40,734 nucleotides of DNA from Candidatus Gastranaerophilales bacterium (lineage in GTDB: Bacteria; Cyanobacteriota; Vampirovibrionia; Gastranaerophilales; Gastranaerophilaceae). This document shows positions 33,148-40,035 of the stretch, piece after piece. The stretch lies in the NCBI GenBank assembly GCA_944323155.1, contig CALURL010000015.1, positions 1-40,734 of the forward strand. Direction: 5' to 3'. How positions within the stretch are numbered: the first letter of the stretch is position 1; each line of letters starts with the position of its first letter. The notes under the pieces are model-generated. The model saw nothing but the letters and a program-made list of their open reading frames with translations. It made no database searches and was not told the origin of the DNA. A program made the position numbers and the translations under genes.

Positions 33148-33366
33148 TTATAATTTAAAATTCAAAAGTTCAGAAACACTCAATCCAAATGCCTCAGAAA
33201 TTTGTAAAAGATTGGTATAGCGAATATCAGTAATTCCCCTTTCAATATCACTGACAGTCCTGACAGAAATATTTGCAAGTTCAGCTAACTTTTCTTGAGA
33301 CAAATCTCTTTTCATACGCTCAAGCCTAATCTTATTTCCTAATTCTAAAAGCTTTATATTTTTCAT
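33148..33366 (-). CDS. XRE-family HTH regulator
   Basis: 72 residues from ATG 33366; an upstream in-frame ATG at 33438 is unlikely because it lies inside the predicted promoter and operator. The protein is essentially one Cro/cI-type helix-turn-helix: IRLERMKRDLSQEKLAELANISVRTVSDIERG, then LLQISEAFGLSVSELL. Such small regulators bind a dyad and often repress themselves. There is no Shine-Dalgarno. It is divergent from the broken prepilin gene, 171 bp apart, so that gene may have been a target. An 11-bp perfect dyad overlaps its own -10. Confidence 0.88.
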   Translation of the reverse strand: MKNIKLLELGNKIRLERMKRDLSQEKLAELANISVRTVSDIERGITDIRYTNLLQISEAFGLSVSELLNFKL

Positions 33367-33414
33367 TCTAATTTTATTGTAAATGATTGAATATTTTATA
33401 AAATGTGTTATTAT

Positions 33415-33446
33415 GTTTATATATGAGATATTCCACATATATAAAC
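33415..33446. promoter_or_regulatory. Candidate autoregulatory operator overlapping the XRE promoter
   Basis: GTTTATATATG (33415-33425) and CATATATAAAC (33436-33446) are perfect inverted 11-bp arms separated by 10 bp. On the minus strand TTGATA (33464-33459), 17-nt spacer and TATATG (33441-33436) make a promoter whose -10 is inside one arm. Binding of the XRE protein here would block its own transcription. Confidence 0.6.
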
Positions 33447-33496
33447 ACTAAAACACCTTATCAAAAATTTTAAACCTAATATCAATAACTTAAACA

Positions 33497-33505
33497 TGAT
33501 ATAAT
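33497..33505 (+). promoter_or_regulatory. Extended -10 promoter of the broken prepilin gene
   Basis: TGATATAAT at 33497-33505, 32 bp before the ATG at 33538, which has TAGGAGA upstream. Promoter and RBS look intact although the reading frame is broken. Confidence 0.6.
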
Positions 33506-33537
33506 GTGAAGTAATTCATCATATAAATAGGAGAACT

Positions 33538-34228
33538 ATGAAACATTAAACCGCATTTACGTTGGCAGAAGTACTTATAACACTGGGAATAATAGGAATA
33601 GTTGCGGCACTAACAATTCCGACACTAATTGGGGATTACAGAAATAAAGAAAGATCAGTAAGATTAAAAAAAAGCATATTCTGAACTTTCACAGGCAATA
33701 GTACTATCACAGCAGGAACACGGAGACGCATCCGGTTGGGATGGGGCGCCTTACCACAGTGAAGGTATGCTGGAGTGGAGTAATGAATATATATTTAAGT
33801 ACATGAATAAAATTACGACCTGTGAAGAAGGTGGTAAAGATAAAAAATGTCCGACAAGTACAACCAAAATATGCAATCCGGCTTCTAATGTTTGTCACAC
33901 TACTGATTTACAAGCCACAATATATATGCTAAATAATGGTCAGAATATTTATATCCATGGTGGAGGAACTCCTGCAGACAAAAAAACTAATTGGCTTCAT
34001 ATACTTGTAGATACAAATGGAATACAAAGTCCAAATATGTATGGGAAGGATATCTTTGTATTTTTGTTATCTCTTTCAACCAATAATAAAGGTTTCCCGC
34101 TAAAGCCTTTCGGGGCAGGAAGCAATAGCCGTAAATCTCTTCTAAGAAGCTGCACTAATGATCCAGAATACTGCGGGGCACTTTTACAATATGACAACTG
34201 GGAATTCAAAGACGATTACCCATGGTAG
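33538..34228 (+). pseudogene. Broken type IV prepilin-like gene (nonsense codon plus frameshift)
   Basis: ATG 33538 reads Met-Lys-His then TAA (33547-33549), after which the frame continues TAFTLAEVLITLGIIGIVAA, the prepilin core. The TAA is one base from AAA (Lys), as expected in a leader. A second defect is a run of eight A (33666-33673). Seven would give LKKAYSELSQAIVLSQQEHG and carry on to the end; eight shift the frame to a stop (TGA, 33682-33684). The downstream part (about 33674-34228) is intact and ends CGALLQYDNWEFKDDYPW, close to the C-terminus of the prepilin at 40036. It also has the loop NGIQSPNMYGKD. It is probably decayed, though the A8 tract could in principle slip back. Confidence 0.85.
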
Positions 34229-34408
34229 CATATGTTTGTTTTATTAAAAATTAAAATAATTAAAAATATTAAGAAAAATTTACAAAAAGCTGAAAAGTTT
34301 GAATAACAGGCAATTTTTAATAAGCAAGTAAACGGTGTTTGTGTGCCGTCTTTAGAAAAACACTCAATATTTTAAAATAAATTTGCCTTATTTTAACCAT
34401 TGTCATGG

Positions 34409-34465
34409 CTTGCAAACAAATATTTTGCAAGTATGATTATAGTAAAGTGTAAAATTGTACACTTT
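34409..34465 (+). promoter_or_regulatory. infA promoter region with two inverted repeats
   Basis: TTGCAA (34410-34415), 16-nt spacer and TATGAT (34432-34437) form a promoter for the ribosomal operon. The -35 lies in an inverted repeat CTTGCAAA/TTTGCAAG (34409-34416 with 34424-34431). A second perfect one, AAAGTGTA/TACACTTT (34444-34451 with 34458-34465), begins at the predicted start site and ends 25 bp before infA. Either dyad could be an operator or an mRNA hairpin. Confidence 0.55.
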
Positions 34466-34490
34466 AAGCAAAGCCGAATAAGAGGAAAAC

Positions 34491-34706
34491 ATGTCAAAAG
34501 ACGTAATAGAAATAGAAGGCACAATCATAGAATCAATGCCTAACGCAATGTTCAGGGTAAAACTGGAAAATGACCACGAAATTCTTGCTCATATTTCAGG
34601 AAAAATTAGAAAAAATTTCATAAGAATTTTACCCGGCGACAGAGTGAAAGTAGAAATGACTCCATATGATTTAAGCCGCGGAAGAATTACATTCCGCCTA
34701 AAATAA
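34491..34706 (+). CDS. infA: Translation initiation factor IF-1
   Basis: 71 residues, a single S1/OB-fold protein: [51 protein letters not shown]. It binds the ribosomal A site during initiation. AGAGGAAA lies just before the ATG. It is the first gene of the ribosomal operon; the secY, adk and map genes that usually precede it are absent, and a prepilin pseudogene lies there instead. Confidence 0.97.
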   Translation: MSKDVIEIEGTIIESMPNAMFRVKLENDHEILAHISGKIRKNFIRILPGDRVKVEMTPYDLSRGRITFRLK

Positions 34707-34745
34707 AATCTCACGTACAAAATAATATATATAAAGGAAAACAAA

Positions 34746-34859
34746 ATGAAAGTAAGATCATCAGTAAAACCTATGTGTGATAAATGCAAGGTTATTAAAA
34801 GAAAAGGAAGAATAGCAGTAATCTGCGAAAACCCTAAACACAAACAAAGACAAGGTTAA
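34746..34859 (+). CDS. rpmJ: Ribosomal protein bL36
   Basis: 37 residues: [20 protein letters not shown] and so on, ending HKQRQG. The zinc-binding set Cys11, Cys14, Cys27, His32 is complete, the zinc-containing form of bL36. AAAGGAAAAC lies before the ATG. It has the usual place between infA and rpsM. Confidence 0.96.
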   Translation: MKVRSSVKPMCDKCKVIKRKGRIAVICENPKHKQRQG

Positions 34860-35140
34860 TTTTTGTTAGAGTGCGCGAACTTAACTGAACGAACTCGAAA
34901 AACGCTAAACGGAATGAGCGAAAATTTTATAAATAAAGCGAATACCTGCAGCGTAAAGCAATAAATTAGCAGAATCAAACAACAGTTGAATTGACGGACT
35001 TAATCAGTCAATGGTGAGGAAGTATTTAAGCCTCATACACAAAAAAATCTAACAACAAGCAGAGCGAAAATAGGAAACAACAAATATAAGCTATAAGTTT
35101 CCGAAACCGCACCAAAAGCCAAGAAAAGGAGAAAATTAAA
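34860..35140 (+). promoter_or_regulatory. Structured 280-nt spacer/leader before rpsM
   Basis: Unusually long for this gene pair. Three short hairpins can be drawn: TTGAC/GTCAA (34991-34995 with 35007-35011), TGAGG/CCTCA (35015-35019 with 35031-35035) and GGAAAC/GTTTCC (35073-35078 with 35097-35102). No ORF and no T-run terminator. The rpsM-rpsK-rpsD-rpoA operon is feedback-controlled by S4 in other bacteria, so an S4-type leader is a reasonable guess. Confidence 0.45.
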
Positions 35141-35512
35141 ATGGCAAGACTATCAGGGGTAGATTTACCTCGTAACAAAAGAATGGAAGTAGCTCTAACT
35201 TATATCTATGGTATAGGACCAACTAGAGCAAAAAAAATATTAGAAGCAACTAAAATTTCACCGGATTTAAGAACAGATGACTTAACCGACGAAGATATTA
35301 AATTGCTTAGAAACGAATTATCAAACTACCACATCGAAGGTGACTTGAGACGTGAAGTAACTATGAATATCAAACGTCTTCAAGAAATCGGTTCTTACAG
35401 AGGACTAAGACATAAAAGAAACCTTCCATGCCGCGGTCAAAGAACAAAAACTAACGCAAGAACAAGACGTGGTAAAAAAGGTTTGGCAATCACTAAAAAG
35501 AAAACAGTATAG
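35141..35512 (+). CDS. rpsM: Ribosomal protein uS13
   Basis: 123 residues, full length. [44 protein letters not shown] and NARTRRG are the family signatures. It sits in the head of the 30S subunit and contacts tRNA and 5S-bridging elements. AAAGGAGAAAA lies before the ATG. It is followed by a 135-bp spacer instead of the usual short gap to rpsK. Confidence 0.98.
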   Translation: MARLSGVDLPRNKRMEVALTYIYGIGPTRAKKILEATKISPDLRTDDLTDEDIKLLRNELSNYHIEGDLRREVTMNIKRLQEIGSYRGLRHKRNLPCRGQRTKTNARTRRGKKGLAITKKKTV

Positions 35513-35647
35513 TGGATTTAGCGAATGTGCCGGTTAGTTTATAAATTTTAGACCACAACAAGTAAATCAGGCACGTTTTAACAAAAAACTACTAATCCAA
35601 AACTAAAAGAAAAATAATAAAATAACAAAACATAAAGGAAAGTAAAA
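35513..35647 (+). other. Structured spacer between rpsM and rpsK
   Basis: Nested complementary segments TGGATT/AATCCA (35513-35518 with 35594-35599) and GTGCC/GGCAC (35527-35531 with 35570-35574) can fold the whole spacer into one long hairpin. No ORF or T-run. It could be an mRNA stabiliser or processing site. Confidence 0.4.
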
Positions 35648-36034
35648 ATGGCAAGACCAGTAAAAACAAAGAAAAAAGAAAAAAAGAACGTATTGCAAGG
35701 TGTTGTACACATTCAATCAACATTTAACAATACAATCGTAACTTCTACAGATACACAAGGTAATGCTATTGCTTGGGCAACAGCCGGTGCAACAGGCTTC
35801 AAAGGAGCTAGAAAAGGTACACCATTTGCAGCTCAATCAGCAGCAGAACTTGTAGCTAAAAAATCAATCGATCAAGGTATGAAAAAAGTTGAAGTTCATA
35901 TCAAAGGACCAGGTTCTGGCAGAGAAACAGCTATCAGAGCTATCCAAGCTGCAGGTTTGGAAATTACCCTAATCAAAGACGTAACTCCAATTCCTCACAA
36001 CGGATGCCGTCCACCTAAGAAAAGACGTGTATAA
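35648..36034 (+). CDS. rpsK: Ribosomal protein uS11
   Basis: 128 residues, full length. [51 protein letters not shown] and [18 protein letters not shown] are classic uS11 features. It lies on the platform of the 30S subunit near the mRNA exit. AAAGGAAAG precedes the ATG. Confidence 0.98.
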   Translation: MARPVKTKKKEKKNVLQGVVHIQSTFNNTIVTSTDTQGNAIAWATAGATGFKGARKGTPFAAQSAAELVAKKSIDQGMKKVEVHIKGPGSGRETAIRAIQAAGLEITLIKDVTPIPHNGCRPPKKRRV

Positions 36035-36056
36035 CAAATCAACTTATTGATTTGTT
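36033..36056 (+). repeat. Hairpin overlapping the rpsK stop codon
   Basis: AACAAATCAA (36033-36042), loop CTTA, TTGATTTGTT (36047-36056): a perfect 10-bp stem with a 4-nt loop, no T-run. Within the ribosomal operon it may act as an mRNA 3'-end stabiliser or attenuator rather than a full terminator. GGTTGAA/TTCAACC repeats lie further down the same spacer. Confidence 0.65.
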
Positions 36057-36184
36057 GTTAACGGTTGAACAGCTAATAATAAAAATTAAACGTTTCAACC
36101 AGATGTAATAGCAGCAGGGGCTTGCTTTATAAGCCAAAAAGTAAACCATAGATGCCCTGCAAAATAAAAGGAGAAAATAAAACA

Positions 36185-36787
36185 ATGGCTAGATATACAG
36201 GACCAAAAAATAAATTATTCAGAAACAAAAAAGTTCAAGATTTGTCAAACAGAAAATTGACATCTTCAATGAGACAAACAGCTTCAGGCCAACACGGCGC
36301 TGCAAGAAAAAAACTTTCTGAATATGCAATTCACTTAGCAGAAAAACAAAAAATCAGATTCACTTACCTTGTAAGCGAAAAGCAATTTGCAAAATATTAT
36401 AAAGAAGCAGCTAGAAGAAAAGGCGTAACAGGTACAATCCTTTTACAACTTCTTGAATCTAGATTAGATAACATCCTGTTCAGAGCAGGTTTTGGAATTA
36501 CCCGTAAACAAACAAGACAAATCGTAAATCACGGTCATGTTCTTGTAAACGGTAAAAAAGTAGATATTCCATCTTACCTCGTAAAAGCCGGTGATGTTAT
36601 TACAGTAAAATCAAAAAGTGCAACATATTTAAATAATGTACTTGAAATGATTGATATGGCTTGTGCACCAGCTTGGATGACAATCGACAAAGCTGCATTA
36701 AAAATCACTTTCGATAGAATTCCAGAAAGAGAAGAATTAGATCCAGAAATGAAAGAACAACTCGTAATCGAATACTATTCTAAATAG
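36185..36787 (+). CDS. rpsD: Ribosomal protein uS4
   Basis: 200 residues from ATG 36185; an upstream in-frame ATG at 36152 lies before the AAGGAG site and is rejected. The S4 RNA-binding domain carries RLDNILFRAGFGITRKQTRQ and HGHVLVNGKKVDIPS. It has no N-terminal CxxC zinc motif, so it is the zinc-free form. It is a primary 16S rRNA assembly protein and, in many bacteria, the repressor of its own operon. Its place in the rpsM-rpoA operon follows the Firmicutes/Proteobacteria pattern. Confidence 0.98.
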   Translation: MARYTGPKNKLFRNKKVQDLSNRKLTSSMRQTASGQHGAARKKLSEYAIHLAEKQKIRFTYLVSEKQFAKYYKEAARRKGVTGTILLQLLESRLDNILFRAGFGITRKQTRQIVNHGHVLVNGKKVDIPSYLVKAGDVITVKSKSATYLNNVLEMIDMACAPAWMTIDKAALKITFDRIPEREELDPEMKEQLVIEYYSK

Positions 36788-36799
36788 TGGCGCGATTTA

Positions 36800-36819
36800 A
36801 TGGTAATTATAATTACCAT
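36800..36819. repeat. Perfect 20-bp palindrome between rpsD and rpoA
   Basis: ATGGTAATTATAATTACCAT is fully self-complementary, flanked by GCGC on both sides (36790-36793 and 36821-36824). It could be an mRNA hairpin, a transcription-factor dyad, or an RNase processing site separating rpoA from the ribosomal genes. Confidence 0.75.
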
Positions 36820-36894
36820 AGCGCAAACGAGCATGGCAAATATAAAATTTGTCATAAAAACAAATAGTTAGCAAAAACTAGGAGATTAAAAAAC

Positions 36895-37863
36895 ATGGAA
36901 TTAAAAATTAAATGTGTTAATACAACAACAAGTTCAGACGGTTCACAATACGGGAAATTCGTAATCGAACCTTTAGCTAAAGGATTCGGAACAACAATCG
37001 GTAATTCCTTAAGACGTGTACTTCTCTCAAGTTTGGAAGGTACAGCAGTAACTTCAGCAAGAATAGAAGGTATAACACACGAATACACAGCAATTCCTGG
37101 TGTGTTGGAAGACGTTATCGATGTAATGTTGAACCTTAAAGGCCTTGTTGTAAAAACAGATTCCAAGGAAGCTCAACATTTAAGAATAGATGTAGATCGT
37201 CCGGGTGCTGTTCTAGCAAGCGACATCCAACTTCCAGCCGGCGTAAAAGTAGTTAACCCTGATTGGTTAATTTGTACAGTAGCAGATGGCGGTAGTTTCC
37301 ACGCTGATATCATCGTTGAAACAGGTAAAGGATATGTGGCTAACGATGTTCCAAGAGATTCTAAAGGCGTTTCTATCGATGTATTGCCAATTGATGCTAC
37401 ATTTATGCCTATCAAACGTGTTAGCTACAATGTAGAAAGCGCTCGTGTAGGTGATTCAATTGACTTCGATAAATTAACTTTAGAAATCTGGTCAAACGGT
37501 TCTATTGATGTAACAACAGCTTTAAGCCAGGCTTCTAACCTCTTAATCGAACACTTCATGCAAATTGCAGCAATCACTGGCCAGCCGGTAGTTGCTCCAG
37601 CATTGAATGTGGAAGAAGAAAAAGAAGATGATTCAAATGTTCCTTCAATGACTATTGAAGAATTGGAATTGTCAGTAAGAGCATACAACTGCTTAAAACG
37701 CGCAAGCATCAATTCTATGGCAGAATTATTGAAAAAATCAGAACATGATTTATTAAATATTAAAAATTTCGGTAAAAAATCATCAGATGAAGTAATCGAA
37801 AGACTTCACCACTTTGGCTTAGACTTGGCTCCAAATCCTGAAGTGGAAGAAGAAATAGGATAA
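36895..37863 (+). CDS. rpoA: RNA polymerase alpha subunit
   Basis: 322 residues. The N-terminal dimerisation domain has FVIEPLAKGFGTTIGNSLRR (residues about 22-42), LSSLEGTAVTSARIEG and LNLKGL. The C-terminal domain (about 245-310) has LELSVRAYNCLKRASINSMA and IKNFGKKSSDEV, which contact UP elements and activators. A linker of acidic residues (NVEEEKEDDSN) joins them. GGAGATTAAA precedes the ATG. It is located in the usual place before rplQ. Confidence 0.98.
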   Translation: MELKIKCVNTTTSSDGSQYGKFVIEPLAKGFGTTIGNSLRRVLLSSLEGTAVTSARIEGITHEYTAIPGVLEDVIDVMLNLKGLVVKTDSKEAQHLRIDVDRPGAVLASDIQLPAGVKVVNPDWLICTVADGGSFHADIIVETGKGYVANDVPRDSKGVSIDVLPIDATFMPIKRVSYNVESARVGDSIDFDKLTLEIWSNGSIDVTTALSQASNLLIEHFMQIAAITGQPVVAPALNVEEEKEDDSNVPSMTIEELELSVRAYNCLKRASINSMAELLKKSEHDLLNIKNFGKKSSDEVIERLHHFGLDLAPNPEVEEEIG

Positions 37864-37895
37864 AAAAGTAATAATAAAAAATAAAGGATAAAAAA

Positions 37896-38324
37896 ATGAG
37901 ACACCAAACTAAAAAACATACATTAGGTAAAGCGCAAGATCAAAGAGTAGCTTTGTTGCGCGCTTTGGCTACTGAACTTTTTGTACATGGTGAAATCAAA
38001 ACAACTATGGCTCGTGCAAAAGCATTGAGACCATATGCTGAAGAAATTATCACCCTTGCAAAAAGAGGCGACTTACACGCACGTCGTCAGGCAGCTAAAT
38101 TTATCTATGACAAAGAAACAGGTAAATTTATGGATTTAGCTACAGGCGAAATTTTTGAAGCTCCGCAAGCTGATAAAAAATTAGCAGCAGAAACAGTTTT
38201 AAGAAAATTGTTTGTAGTAATCGGTAAAAAATATTCTGACCGTCAAGGCGGATACACAAGAATATTTAGATTACCGCCAAGACGCGGCGACGCTTCTGAA
38301 ATGGCTTTAATCCAATTGGTATAA
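37896..38324 (+). CDS. rplQ: Ribosomal protein bL17
   Basis: 142 residues, longer than the common 116-130. It begins MRHQTKKHTLGKAQDQRVAL, then LRALATELFVHGEIKTT and RAKALRPYAEEIITLAKRG. An internal extension of about 20 residues (DKETGKFMDLATGEIFEAPQ) accounts for the extra length. The end RIFRLPPRRGDASEMALIQL is typical. It lies in the large subunit near the exit tunnel. Confidence 0.97.
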   Translation: MRHQTKKHTLGKAQDQRVALLRALATELFVHGEIKTTMARAKALRPYAEEIITLAKRGDLHARRQAAKFIYDKETGKFMDLATGEIFEAPQADKKLAAETVLRKLFVVIGKKYSDRQGGYTRIFRLPPRRGDASEMALIQLV

Positions 38325-38328
38325 GCCA

Positions 38329-39099
38329 ATGCGTTATGCCATTCAGGTTCACTATATTGGTAAAAATTTTGCCGGAAGTCAAATTCAATTTGAAAACGGT
38401 AAAGAAATTGAAACTCCAACAATACAGGGTGAACTTGAAAAAGCTCTTTGTACTTTGATATACGGACGAAAAGTCCAATCAAATATAAGACCTATTAAAA
38501 CAATCTTTTCCGGAAGAACTGACAGAGGTGTGAACTCTAAAGGTCAAATAGTTCATTTTGATACAGATAAATGTATTGTTGCTTCAAAATTTATCTACTC
38601 TCTGAATGAAATATTACCTGATGAAATCTCTGTCGCTTCTATAAAAGAAGTAAATTCAAGCTTCCACGCTCAAAAATCAGCGAAACGCAGATATTACAGA
38701 TATGTTTTTGTTAACAGAAAATGTAAAGACGCTTTTGACGGTGATTTGATGAGAATAAAGTTTGATATTAATCTTGAAAGAATGCAAAAATCGCTTAATT
38801 ATTTATTAGGAGAACATGATTTTTCAAGTTTTAAAAATTCCGGAACGCTAAACCCAAGCAAGATTTGTTTTATAGAAAAGGCCGAGTGTCATAGAGAAAA
38901 TGACAACGTGATTATTGATATTGTAGGAAATAGATTTTTATATAATATGGTAAGAACAATTGTCGGCACTCTTCTCGACATAGAAGGTCATAACCGCCCT
39001 GCAGAACATATGAAACAGGTTTTAGAAGCCTGTGACAGAACAAAAGCAGGTCAAACAGTCAGTCCTTACGGTCTGACGCTAATGAAAGTAGAATATTAA
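38329..39099 (+). CDS. truA: tRNA pseudouridine(38-40) synthase
   Basis: 256 residues, normal length. Catalytic Asp65 lies in FSGRTDRGVNSKGQ; other marks are FHAQKSAKRRYYRYVF, LLGEHDFSSFKNSG and NRFLYNMVRTIVGTLLDI. It isomerises uridine to pseudouridine at positions 38-40 of the anticodon stem. It starts only 4 nt after rplQ with no Shine-Dalgarno, so translational coupling is likely. Its place in the operon before rplM is common in bacteria. Confidence 0.96.
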   Translation: MRYAIQVHYIGKNFAGSQIQFENGKEIETPTIQGELEKALCTLIYGRKVQSNIRPIKTIFSGRTDRGVNSKGQIVHFDTDKCIVASKFIYSLNEILPDEISVASIKEVNSSFHAQKSAKRRYYRYVFVNRKCKDAFDGDLMRIKFDINLERMQKSLNYLLGEHDFSSFKNSGTLNPSKICFIEKAECHRENDNVIIDIVGNRFLYNMVRTIVGTLLDIEGHNRPAEHMKQVLEACDRTKAGQTVSPYGLTLMKVEY

Positions 39100-39123
39100 A
39101 ATAATAATAGATGGAGACAAAGC

Positions 39124-39567
39124 ATGAAAACTTATTCAGCAAAACCTCTTGAAGTTGAAAGAAAATGGTATCTGATTGATGCTGAAGACGAAGTTCTCGG
39201 CAGATTGGCAGCCAGAATCGCTAATATTTTAAGAGGCAAAAACAAACCTGAATACACTCCAAACGTTGATACAGGCGATTTTGTAATCGTAATTAACGCA
39301 GAAAAAGTTCGTGTAACAGGTAAAAAAGAAACTGATAAAATTTATTACCACCACACAGGTTATCCAGGTGGATTGAAATCAGCAAGCGTAAAAGAATTAC
39401 GTGAAAAAGATGCAAGATTGTTAATCGAAAAAGCTGTAAAAGGAATGTTGCCGCATAATACTCTAGGCGCACAACAATTCACAAAGCTAAAAGTATACAA
39501 TGGCAGTGAACATCCACATGCAGCGCAACAACCTATCGTACTTGAAAAAGAAGGAGGTAACAACTAA
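39124..39567 (+). CDS. rplM: Ribosomal protein uL13
   Basis: 147 residues, full length. [38 protein letters not shown] and [13 protein letters not shown] are diagnostic, with [12 protein letters not shown] near the end. ATGGAGAC lies before the ATG. Its stop overlaps the rpsI start by one base (TAATG). Confidence 0.98.
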   Translation: MKTYSAKPLEVERKWYLIDAEDEVLGRLAARIANILRGKNKPEYTPNVDTGDFVIVINAEKVRVTGKKETDKIYYHHTGYPGGLKSASVKELREKDARLLIEKAVKGMLPHNTLGAQQFTKLKVYNGSEHPHAAQQPIVLEKEGGNN

Positions 39568-39962
39568 TGGCTGATAAAGAAATTATGGCTACAGGCAGAA
39601 GAAAAACCTCTATTGCGGTTGTTAAACTTGTAAAAGGTAAAGGCAGAATATTTGTTAACGGTAAAAAATTAAAAGATTATATCGGAAACAGACCTGCAAT
39701 TGAAATGTTAGTATACAGACCTTTAGTATTAACTGACAATCAGGAAAAATACGACGTAAGAGTGAAAGCTATAGGCGGCGGCGTTGTATCACAATGCGGC
39801 GCTATTAGACACGGCATTTCAAGAGCATTGGTGAAAGCTAATGAAGAATACAAAAACGTTTTACGTTTGGAAGGACTTTTAACACGTGACCCACGCGTTA
39901 AAGAACGTAAAAAATACGGACGCAAACGTGCAAGAAAACGTTTCCAATTCTCAAAAAGATAA
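39567..39962 (+). CDS. rpsI: Ribosomal protein uS9
   Basis: 131 residues, full length. ATGRRKTSIAVVKLVKGKG, GGGVVSQCGAIRHGISRAL and the basic C-terminus RKKYGRKRARKRFQFSKR are family signatures; the tail reaches the P-site tRNA. GGAGG lies within the end of rplM, and the ATG overlaps the rplM stop. It is the last gene of the operon. Confidence 0.98.
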   Translation: MADKEIMATGRRKTSIAVVKLVKGKGRIFVNGKKLKDYIGNRPAIEMLVYRPLVLTDNQEKYDVRVKAIGGGVVSQCGAIRHGISRALVKANEEYKNVLRLEGLLTRDPRVKERKKYGRKRARKRFQFSKR

Positions 39963-39985
39963 TTTTCACACATACTACACAAACA

Positions 39986-40010
39986 AAAAACCGGTCAAAA
40001 GCCGGTTTTT
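39986..40010. terminator. Bidirectional terminator after rpsI
   Basis: AAAAACCGG (39986-39994), loop TCAAAAG, CCGGTTTTT (40002-40010). It lies between the rightward ribosomal operon and the leftward prepilin gene. Confidence 0.92.
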
Positions 40011-40035
40011 TATTTTATCAAATTCTATAATATTA

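Noticed and set aside
33547-33549. TAA in the prepilin leader as a sign of stop-codon reassignment
   Set aside because: Most other genes in the window end in TAA and a separate frameshift affects the same gene, so simple decay is the better explanation.
33767-34228. 153-codon ORF as an independent gene
   Set aside because: It is the downstream part of the frameshifted prepilin. It lacks its own RBS and aligns in order with the end of the prepilin at 40036.
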